Shown: positions 1 to 6,076 of the stretch, in pieces
Position numbering within the stretch: position 1 is the first letter of the stretch
How the letters are laid out: every line of letters begins with the position of its first letter
Assembly: GCA_902772745.1 (NCBI GenBank)
Contig: CACYBV010000403.1
Span: 1 to 6,508 of the forward strand
DNA: 6,508 nucleotides
Reading direction: 5' to 3'
DNA from: an uncultured Eubacteriales bacterium
Lineage (GTDB): Bacteria > Bacillota > Clostridia > Lachnospirales > Lachnospiraceae
Made by a program: the position numbers and the translations under genes
Notes under the pieces: model-generated
What the model saw: only the letters and a program-made list of their open reading frames with translations
The model's database searches: none
Told to the model about the DNA's origin: nothing

Positions 1-326
1 ACATCTATATCGAAGGCAGCAAAGCGGCGCTCGGCGGAAACTTTTTCGGCGACGTCATTCATGATTTCAGCTACGAAGAAAACGCACTCGTGCTTACGCT
101 TACGGAGGCGGAGGAGTCCTTCACCGTGAAACTGGAGCTTCAGACTGACGGCTTCATGCGGATGACCGTTTCCTCCGGCGAATTGGAACCGCTGGTGGTT
201 TATCTGCAGTACGAAGGCGGGGAGGAGCTTCTGACGGGCATTCCGGACGAGGAAGTGCCCTCCTATGACGATGAAGATGAGGAGGAACAGGACAGCGAAG
301 AAGCGGAAGCATCCGCGGCGGAATAA
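1..326 (+). CDS. C-terminal part of a protein of unknown function with an acidic tail (5' end outside window)
   Basis: The reading frame is open from base 3 to the TAA at 324-326, giving about 107 residues with no stop upstream, so this is the end of a longer gene. A GTG at 90 could be read as a start, but the frame stays open and protein-like before it (IYIEGSKAALGGNFFGDVIHDFSY) and no ribosome binding site precedes it, so I treat the gene as entering from the left. The visible part alternates short hydrophobic and polar stretches, for example LVLTLTEAEESFTVKLELQ and LVVYLQYEGG, which suggests a beta-rich domain. The last 26 or so residues are almost all Asp, Glu, Ser and Ala (DDEDEEEQDSEEAEASAAE) and are probably disordered. 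I do not recognise the family. The next gene starts 48 bases downstream on the same strand with no terminator between, so co-transcription is possible. Confidence 0.75.
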   Translation, partial: IYIEGSKAALGGNFFGDVIHDFSYEENALVLTLTEAEESFTVKLELQTDGFMRMTVSSGELEPLVVYLQYEGGEELLTGIPDEEVPSYDDEDEEEQDSEEAEASAAE

Positions 327-361
327 AGGTTTTTCACAGAGCATTGATCTGAAGTTTTTGC

Positions 362-366
362 AGGAG
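362..366 (+). promoter_or_regulatory. ribosome binding site of the large secreted protein gene
   Basis: AGGAG lies 8 bases before the ATG at 375. It supports that start, which also places a complete signal peptide at the N terminus. The 48-base gap holding it shows no clear promoter or terminator. Confidence 0.8.
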
Positions 367-374
367 ATGAGAAT

Positions 375-3300
375 ATGAGTATAAGAAAAATACTTCCGAA
401 ACTCCTTGGACTGATATTTGCGCTGATATTGATATTCGGAATTGTACCCGCTGTAACAGTTTACGCCGATCCGCCTGATGATGAGTGTCCCAGCCCTAAT
501 TCCAGTGACGGACACCATACCTGGAAGGAAGACCCCGAGAGGACGACAGCTACCTGTGAGGAAGGGGGGCTTCTGGTCTGGATCTGTGACGACTGCGGAA
601 AAGTGTACCGGGAGCGTGTTTCTGCACGCGGGCACAGTTACAGTTCAGTCGTAACAAAAGCGCCGACCTGTTTGGAAGGTGTGCGAACCTATACCTGTAC
701 ACGCTGCGGAGACAGCTATACAGAGGTGATTCCGCCAACCGGAGAGCATAAATGGGATCAGGGGACCGTGACGATACAGCCGACCTGTACAACAACCGGC
801 ATAAAAACATACACATGTCAGAATGACCGTTCCCATACCAAGACGGAGGAGATTCCAGTCCTCAGGCACACCCCTGTCCCTGTCCCCGGAAAACCCGCGA
901 CCTGTACAGAGCCCGGGCTGACAGACGGGGAGAAGTGCTCAGTCTGCGGAACTGTGCTGACGGCACAGCAGGAAATCCCAGCCCTGGGACACAAGTGGGA
1001 TGATGGAACCGAGACGGTACAGCCGACCTGTACGGCGGCCGGCGTAAAAACATACATCTGCCAGAATGACCGCTCCCATACCCGGGAAGAGACGATACCT
1101 GCACTGCCGCATACCCCTGTCCCTGTTTCCGGAAAACCCGCGACCTGTACAGAACCTGGACTGACGGACGGAAGCAAGTGCTCGGTTTGCGGAACGGTGC
1201 TGACAGTACAGCAGGAAATTCCGGCCCTCGGACACACTCCTGTCCCTGTTCCCGGAAAAACGGCGACATGCACGGAAACCGGCCTGACAGAGGGGCAGAA
1301 GTGTTCGGTCTGCGGCATCATCCTGCAGGCACAGGAGACGATTCCGGCGCTCGGGCATGACTACGAATCTTCGGTAACCACAGAACCCCAGGGCTTTATG
1401 CCCGGCGTCAGAACCTTTACCTGCAGGCACGATCCTTCCCATACCTATACAGAGGAAATTCCGCCGGAAAACACGCTGTTCTCGCACCTTCGGAACCTGC
1501 CGACGGAAGCCGCGGGGCTGGGGCCGGATCCTCTTAAAATCACCAAGCAGCCGGAAGGCGGCGGAATCCGTGCGAATACGGACTATGAAAATTCACTCTA
1601 TCTCAAGGTGGAAGTCGAGGGCGGTACACCCCCGTATACCTACGAATGGCATTACCGGGACATCTCCAGAGAAGAGCAGGAGATCCTGGATATGTTCGGC
1701 GGCACAGCTCAGTCCCAGGTGCAGAACATCTGCCATGAAGTGTCAGAAAACATGAACGATCTGCTCGAAAAGTGGATGGAGTATCATAACGGCAAAACAA
1801 CATCAGCGACGGAAACGTCCAACTTTACGACCTATCCTTATGAAAGTGATGACGCGACTTTCGTCACTTTTGACCTGTATGATCATGTGATCGAAGGCGA
1901 AGAGCTTCCCTCACTGAAGGCAACGGTCGGGAACCGGTATTATTACGTCGTCGTTACAGACGTCGCGGAACATAAGGCGAAATCGATGCCGGTAAAAGTT
2001 GACTGGCTGCTTTCCGTTCTGATCCAGCCTGTGGAGGGAATCAATCTCGCTGAAAATGAGTTCGCATATTTTCAGGCAATGTACGGGACAGAGCCCTATA
2101 CCTATTCATGGGGTTATGAGACCGGATCCATGACTTGCCAGAGGATCGAAGGCGAGCATGATCCCGCGTACTTCCCGACGGAGGAGATGATCGGGAAAAA
2201 AATAGTGGGCTTTGCAGAGGATGACAAGGGGGATCGGGTGAATACGATTTCTTGCCTGGTCTATTCCGCCGATCCCTTGGAGATCGTCGAATATTCGGAA
2301 GATCCGGTCCTTGCGGAAGGAGGATCCACAGAGCTCTATGTCCGGTACGGGGGAGGCTATGACCTGGATACGACGTCTGTCGAATGGTATTATGACGGCG
2401 GAAGAACCGGACCCTCTGCCGAAACGCCGAACGTTTCATCCGACGGAACACTCGGCCGGATTGACGAATCGAAGATCACGGTGACGGAGATCGGAACCTA
2501 TACCGCGGTGGTCAGGGACGAAGCCGGGAAAACGGTGAAAAGGAGCTTCTCTGTCGGAAACAGGAAGCTGACGATCACAGAAGAGCCCGAAGACGTACGG
2601 CTTCCCTACAGGGAACAGGGCACAGAGCAGGAACCCGGGAAAACCCGCGTCGTTATAGGAGACGGCAAAGCGCCGGTCACGTACCGCCTGGAGATGGAGG
2701 GCAGCGGAATCGTTGACGAGAAGGTCGACGAGAGCGAGTTTGATATCGCAGAACCTGGGCTCTACTCGATTCTGGTCATGGACGATACGGGCGCTTCCGC
2801 GCGTTCCAGAACCTTCCGGGTCTATGATTATGATCTCGAAGCCTCTTACAGTTCCAAAAAGCTTCAGATCGGAAGCGGTGGAAATCATCCGGATTATGCG
2901 GTCCTGCGGGGAGAGGCCGGCAAAGGAACGCCGCCGTATTCCTATCGCTGGTACAAGTGGAATGAGACCTTACATGATTGGGAGTCGGTTTGGGAAACGG
3001 TGCTTCCGACCTATCTCAACAAAGGAAGCAGCAATTATACAGCTCCCTATGAATACGATAAATTGTACCGGCGCTATGTGGACGATCAGCCTCTTTTGGA
3101 CGTCTACACCTATGAGCGCTTCCGCTTTGACCATTCGAAATGGAAAAAGACGTACGACGATAAGTATTTCTATACCTGTGTCCGGGAACCCGGGCTGTAC
3201 TGCGCAGGCGTAAGAGATTCCACCGGGGCAGTGGCCTTTTCTGAATTCTTTAATGTCAGCTACGTCGGCCCCGCCCCGCGGATTACAGAACAGCCTTACG

Positions 3301-3959
3301 GCGTGATCCTGAGTCCGACCGAAAGAAATACCGAGATTACCCTTTCCTGTCAGGCGATCGCAGCAGCAGGCAACGGCGATCCGCATGATACCGACGACAG
3401 CAGACTCTGCTATGTCTGGGAAAGGTACGCCGGTAAGGGAGACTATGATATCACGCCGGAATGGCTCGTGAAAGAAAACGGATGGACGGAAGTCAGCCGC
3501 TGCATCGGATCCGGATACTTCCCCTTAGGAAAACTCAGGGACCATCAGGGGTACTACCGCTGTACCGTCTACGATACCAACGCGCAGGGATACCAATATG
3601 TATACAGCAAGGTGGTCCCGCTGAAGGTGGACCTGCTGTTCCGGTACGCTAAGACGAGGGTGTTTGCCGTCAAGGGCAAGAATGTCGAAGGACTGCGTTT
3701 TACCTTCGAAGGGGGCGGCGGTCCCTACCGCGTCAGGAGTATCACAAGAAACGGAGAACTCTACAAAATTGACGACGAATACATCGTCATATCCGAGGGA
3801 AAAGGGAAAGTTTTTGTGGATCTTCAGAAGAACCTAGACCTGTACCATATGAACGGTTCCAAGCATGTGATCGGTTATTATGAACCGTATACCTATAAAG
3901 TCGAGCTGGAAGACGGCACAGGACAGAGGATCTGGGGAACTTTCCGGCTTCCGGACTGA
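375..3959 (+). CDS. large secreted protein with Cys/His-rich tandem repeats and Ig/SprB-like domains
   Basis: This 1194-residue protein is probably exported and acts outside the cell. Residues 1-31 form a signal peptide: basic start (MSIRKILPK), hydrophobic core 11-29, likely cleavage after VYA at 31. Residues 48-364 are eight units of about 40 residues, each with regularly spaced Cys and most ending in GH, RH or PH. Residues 386-1194 look like about seven beta-sandwich domains (roughly 386-544, 545-631, 632-729, 730-818, 819-964, 966-1087, 1088-1194). Several carry the SprB/PKD-like signature: PPYTYEW at 419, EPYTYSW at 573, PPYSYRW at 853, with closing strands such as GTYTAVVRDEAGK at 707 and GLYCAGVRDSTG at 940. 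The sixth has a classic Ig pattern: Cys992, Trp1015, then GYYRC with Cys1063. There is no LPxTG motif, C-terminal membrane segment or recognisable SLH or choline-binding domain, so attachment is unknown. No enzyme domain is visible. ATA and AGA/AGG codons are common, unlike the transketolase gene. An adhesin or matrix role is inference. Confidence 0.88.
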   Translation: MSIRKILPKLLGLIFALILIFGIVPAVTVYADPPDDECPSPNSSDGHHTWKEDPERTTATCEEGGLLVWICDDCGKVYRERVSARGHSYSSVVTKAPTCLEGVRTYTCTRCGDSYTEVIPPTGEHKWDQGTVTIQPTCTTTGIKTYTCQNDRSHTKTEEIPVLRHTPVPVPGKPATCTEPGLTDGEKCSVCGTVLTAQQEIPALGHKWDDGTETVQPTCTAAGVKTYICQNDRSHTREETIPALPHTPVPVSGKPATCTEPGLTDGSKCSVCGTVLTVQQEIPALGHTPVPVPGKTATCTETGLTEGQKCSVCGIILQAQETIPALGHDYESSVTTEPQGFMPGVRTFTCRHDPSHTYTEEIPPENTLFSHLRNLPTEAAGLGPDPLKITKQPEGGGIRANTDYENSLYLKVEVEGGTPPYTYEWHYRDISREEQEILDMFGGTAQSQVQNICHEVSENMNDLLEKWMEYHNGKTTSATETSNFTTYPYESDDATFVTFDLYDHVIEGEELPSLKATVGNRYYYVVVTDVAEHKAKSMPVKVDWLLSVLIQPVEGINLAENEFAYFQAMYGTEPYTYSWGYETGSMTCQRIEGEHDPAYFPTEEMIGKKIVGFAEDDKGDRVNTISCLVYSADPLEIVEYSEDPVLAEGGSTELYVRYGGGYDLDTTSVEWYYDGGRTGPSAETPNVSSDGTLGRIDESKITVTEIGTYTAVVRDEAGKTVKRSFSVGNRKLTITEEPEDVRLPYREQGTEQEPGKTRVVIGDGKAPVTYRLEMEGSGIVDEKVDESEFDIAEPGLYSILVMDDTGASARSRTFRVYDYDLEASYSSKKLQIGSGGNHPDYAVLRGEAGKGTPPYSYRWYKWNETLHDWESVWETVLPTYLNKGSSNYTAPYEYDKLYRRYVDDQPLLDVYTYERFRFDHSKWKKTYDDKYFYTCVREPGLYCAGVRDSTGAVAFSEFFNVSYVGPAPRITEQPYGVILSPTERNTEITLSCQAIAAAGNGDPHDTDDSRLCYVWERYAGKGDYDITPEWLVKENGWTEVSRCIGSGYFPLGKLRDHQGYYRCTVYDTNAQGYQYVYSKVVPLKVDLLFRYAKTRVFAVKGKNVEGLRFTFEGGGGPYRVRSITRNGELYKIDDEYIVISEGKGKVFVDLQKNLDLYHMNGSKHVIGYYEPYTYKVELEDGTGQRIWGTFRLPD
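516..1466 (+). repeat. array of eight Cys/His-rich units, about 40 residues each, inside the secreted protein
   Basis: Units span residues 48-87, 88-125, 126-165, 166-206, 207-246, 247-287, 288-328 and 329-364. Units 1, 2, 4, 6 and 7 have a Cys, then 8 to 10 residues, then CxxC (Cys61-71-74, 99-108-111, 177-188-191, 258-269-272, 299-310-313). Units 3 and 5 have Cys, 9 residues, Cys, 5 residues, His (138-148-154 and 219-229-235). Units 1 to 7 end with a conserved His (87, 125, 165, 206, 246, 287, 328). Unit 8 is degenerate: it lacks the first Cys (TTEPQG instead of PTCT) and the final His. Units with wording close to TCTEPGLTDGEKCSVCG are, from memory, frequent in Clostridia surface proteins, usually unannotated. 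The spacing resembles a small metal-binding knuckle, but metal binding is not shown. Confidence 0.9.
750..1235 (+). repeat. 243-base tandem duplication within the repeat array (units 3+4 copied as 5+6)
   Basis: Bases 750-992 and 993-1235 are two in-frame copies, each encoding one KWD..G unit followed by one TPVPV unit (81 residues). The copies keep the same length without gaps and contain a 25-base perfect match at 886-910 and 1129-1153, exactly 243 bases apart. Differences are mostly third-position changes, so the duplication is not brand new. Unit 7 (1236-1358) is a further TPVPV-type copy without its KWD partner. Confidence 0.85.
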
Positions 3960-3990
3960 TTTATAACGTAAATCCATACAATAACCATAA

Positions 3991-3995
3991 AGGAG
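3991..3995 (+). promoter_or_regulatory. ribosome binding site of the transketolase gene
   Basis: AGGAG is 10 bases before the ATG at 4006 and fixes that start. The 46-base gap around it holds only weak -10-like matches (TATAAC at 3962, TACAAT at 3977), neither with a good -35 element at the right distance, so I do not call a promoter here. Confidence 0.75.
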
Positions 3996-4005
3996 TTTAG
4001 GAACA

Positions 4006-5994
4006 ATGAAGACGATTGAAGAAATGTCAGTCAACGCAATCCGTGTACTCGCGGCCGATGCGATCCAGAAGGCAAAGTCCGGCCATCCGGGCCTTCCCTT
4101 AGGCGCGGCTTCCGCGGCTTATGAGCTGTGGGCGCATCAGATGAAGCACAATCCGAAGGATCCGAAGTGGCCGAACCGGGACCGCTTTATCCTTTCCGGC
4201 GGACACGGCTCAATGCTGCTGTATTCGCTGTTCCACCTGTTCGGATACGGCGATCTTTCCCTCGATGAGCTGAAGCAGTTCCGCCAGTTCGGCTCGCTGA
4301 CCCCGGGCCATCCGGAGTACGGCCACACGGTGGGCGTTGAAGCAACCACAGGCCCTCTTGGCGCAGGCATGGGCATGGCGGTCGGCATGGCGATGGCGGA
4401 AGCGCATCTCGCAGCCGAATTCAACCGCGAAGGCTTCCCGGTTGTGGACCATTACACCTTTGTCCTCGGCGGCGACGGCTGCATGATGGAGGGCATCAGC
4501 TCGGAAGCTTTTTCTCTCGCGGGAACCCTGGGGCTCGGCAAGCTCATCGTACTCTATGATTCCAACCGGATCACGATCGAAGGCGCGACGGACATTGCGT
4601 TCCGCGAGAACGTACAGAAGCGCATGGAGGCCTTTGGATTCCAGACGCTCGAGGTGCAGGACGGAAACGACCTTGCAGCGATCGGAAAGGCGATTGAACT
4701 TGCGAAAGCGGAAACCGGAAAACCGAGCTTTATCACGATCCACACCGAGATCGGCTACGGCTGCCCCGCGAAGCAGGGCACGGCTGCGGCGCACGGCGAA
4801 CCCCTCGGCGAAGACAACATCATTGCGATGAAGGAATTTTTGGAGTGGCCGTCAACCGAGCCCTTCTTCGTCCCGGAAGAAGTCTATGACAACTATAAGG
4901 CAATCACGGAGAAACTTGGAAAAGCGGAAGACGAGTGGAATGAACTGTTCAAGGCATACGGCGAGCAGTATCCGGAGCTCCTCCTTAAGTGGAACGAGTG
5001 GCATGACCGTTCGGCGGTTGCGGAAAAGATCGATACCGATTACTTCTGGCAGACAATCGAAAAACCCGAAGCGACAAGAAACCTTTCCGGCCAGGTCATC
5101 AACCGCGTGAAAGACCTTCTTCCGAACCTCTTCGGCGGTTCTGCAGACCTTGCGCCTTCGAACAAGAGCGATATGAAGGGTGTTCCTTTCTTCTCGGCGG
5201 AGGACCGGACCGGCCGGAACATCCACTTCGGCATCCGCGAATTCGCGATGTCAGCGATCGGAAACGGCATCCTCCTGCACGGCGGCCTGATTTCCTATAT
5301 CTCGACCTTCTTCGTCTTCTCGGATTATACGAAGCCGATGGCGCGTCTCGCGTCCCTGATGAAGATTCCGCAGATCTATGTGTTTACGCATGATTCGATC
5401 GGCGTCGGCGAAGACGGCCCGACCCATGAACCGATCGAACAGGCGGCGATGTTCCGGGCGCTTCCGAACTTCCGCCTCTTCCGTCCGGCAGACGCGATGG
5501 AGACGAACGCAGCCTGGTTCAGCGCACTTACCAGCACCGAAACCCCGACTGCGCTTGCCCTGACCCGTCAGAACCTTCCGCAGCTTGCGGGTTCCTCGAA
5601 GGAAGCCTTAAAGGGCGGCTACATCCTTGAGGATTCCGAGAAGGAAGTCCCGGATGCGATCATCCTGGCTTCCGGCTCCGAAGTTTCGCTTGCCGTTGAC
5701 GCGAAAGCCGCGCTGAAGGCAGAGGGCATCGACGTCCGCGTCGTTTCCATGCCCTGTATGGACCTCTTTGAGGAGCAGGATGAAGCCTATAAGGAGAAAG
5801 TCCTTCCGAAGGCAGTCCGTGCGCGTGTCGCGGTGGAAGCTTTGATCGGCTTCGGCTGGGAGCGCTACACCGGCCTCGACGGAAAAGTCCTGTCGATGAA
5901 GGGCTTCGGTGCTTCGGCTCCCTATTCGAAACTTTTCCCGTATTTCGGCTTTACGGCAGAAAATGTAGTTGCAGAAGTGAAGAGTTTGGTGTAA
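4006..5994 (+). CDS. tkt: transketolase, full length
   Basis: This cytoplasmic thiamine-diphosphate enzyme moves a two-carbon ketol unit between sugar phosphates, for example xylulose-5-phosphate and ribose-5-phosphate to sedoheptulose-7-phosphate and glyceraldehyde-3-phosphate, in the non-oxidative pentose phosphate pathway. At 662 residues it matches the usual one-chain bacterial form, not the split two-gene form found in many Clostridia. The N-terminal domain has GHPGLPLG with His27, SGGHGS with His67, PGHPEYG with His102, GPLG at 116-119, and the cofactor motif GDG at 156-158 (Asp157) ending at Asn187. His263 follows. The pyrimidine-binding domain has Arg358, Ser385, the catalytic Glu412 in GIREFAMSAIGNG, and His462, Asp470 and His474 in THDSIGVGEDGPTHEP. 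Arg521 binds phosphate. All correspond in order and spacing to the known yeast enzyme residues, so it should be active. Codons are biased: no ATA and almost no AGA/AGG, as expected of a highly expressed gene. The aldolase gene begins 82 bases later, probably in the same transcript. Confidence 0.97.
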   Translation: MKTIEEMSVNAIRVLAADAIQKAKSGHPGLPLGAASAAYELWAHQMKHNPKDPKWPNRDRFILSGGHGSMLLYSLFHLFGYGDLSLDELKQFRQFGSLTPGHPEYGHTVGVEATTGPLGAGMGMAVGMAMAEAHLAAEFNREGFPVVDHYTFVLGGDGCMMEGISSEAFSLAGTLGLGKLIVLYDSNRITIEGATDIAFRENVQKRMEAFGFQTLEVQDGNDLAAIGKAIELAKAETGKPSFITIHTEIGYGCPAKQGTAAAHGEPLGEDNIIAMKEFLEWPSTEPFFVPEEVYDNYKAITEKLGKAEDEWNELFKAYGEQYPELLLKWNEWHDRSAVAEKIDTDYFWQTIEKPEATRNLSGQVINRVKDLLPNLFGGSADLAPSNKSDMKGVPFFSAEDRTGRNIHFGIREFAMSAIGNGILLHGGLISYISTFFVFSDYTKPMARLASLMKIPQIYVFTHDSIGVGEDGPTHEPIEQAAMFRALPNFRLFRPADAMETNAAWFSALTSTETPTALALTRQNLPQLAGSSKEALKGGYILEDSEKEVPDAIILASGSEVSLAVDAKAALKAEGIDVRVVSMPCMDLFEEQDEAYKEKVLPKAVRARVAVEALIGFGWERYTGLDGKVLSMKGFGASAPYSKLFPYFGFTAENVVAEVKSLV

Positions 5995-6051
5995 GATAAT
6001 CTGTGGAGTGCGGAGTTTTACGCATCCCCATGAATTCAGTTCATTATTATC
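5995..6051 (+). other. possible branched RNA structure between tkt and the aldolase gene
   Basis: Three inverted repeats nest here. GATAAT at 5995-6000 can pair with ATTATC at 6046-6051. Inside it, TGCG at 6009-6012 can pair with CGCA at 6021-6024, with weaker pairs outward between 6005-6006 and 6027-6028. ATGAA at 6030-6034 can pair with TTCAT at 6040-6044. Together they would make a three-way junction just upstream of the aldolase ribosome binding site. No run of T follows any stem, so an intrinsic terminator is unlikely. The stems are short and mostly A-T, so chance is a serious alternative. Confidence 0.3.
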
Positions 6052-6062
6052 AATAAAGAAAA

Positions 6063-6067
6063 AGGAG
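6063..6067 (+). promoter_or_regulatory. ribosome binding site of the aldolase gene
   Basis: AGGAG within an A-rich stretch lies 9 bases before the ATG at 6077. The start agrees with the usual N terminus of this aldolase family. Confidence 0.8.
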
Positions 6068-6076
6068 AACCCACAA

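Noticed and set aside
90..326. A short 78-residue gene starting at GTG 90
   Set aside because: The frame is open and protein-like back to the window start, and no ribosome binding site precedes base 90, so it is more likely the end of a longer gene.
516..1466. CRISPR-like array from the regular spacing of repeats
   Set aside because: The repeats are diverged, coding, about 120 bases each and lie in one continuous frame; no short identical repeats with unique spacers are present.
818..1487. Overlapping long open frames on the - strand (up to 182 codons) opposite the repeat array
   Set aside because: They mirror the repeated + strand coding sequence, have low-complexity translations, and show no ribosome binding sites. 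The + frame has a signal peptide and clear domain structure.
3960..4005. Promoter for transketolase based on TATAAC (3962) or TACAAT (3977)
   Set aside because: Neither has a recognisable -35 element 16 to 18 bases upstream nor an extended -10 TG.
4210..4794. 194-codon open frame on the - strand inside transketolase
   Set aside because: It lies opposite a fully conserved enzyme gene. Strong codon bias with G or C at third positions removes stops from the opposite strand, and the translation resembles no known protein.
6001..6030. Intrinsic terminator after transketolase from the TGCG/CGCA hairpin
   Set aside because: The stem is four strong pairs with mismatches beyond, and no run of T follows.
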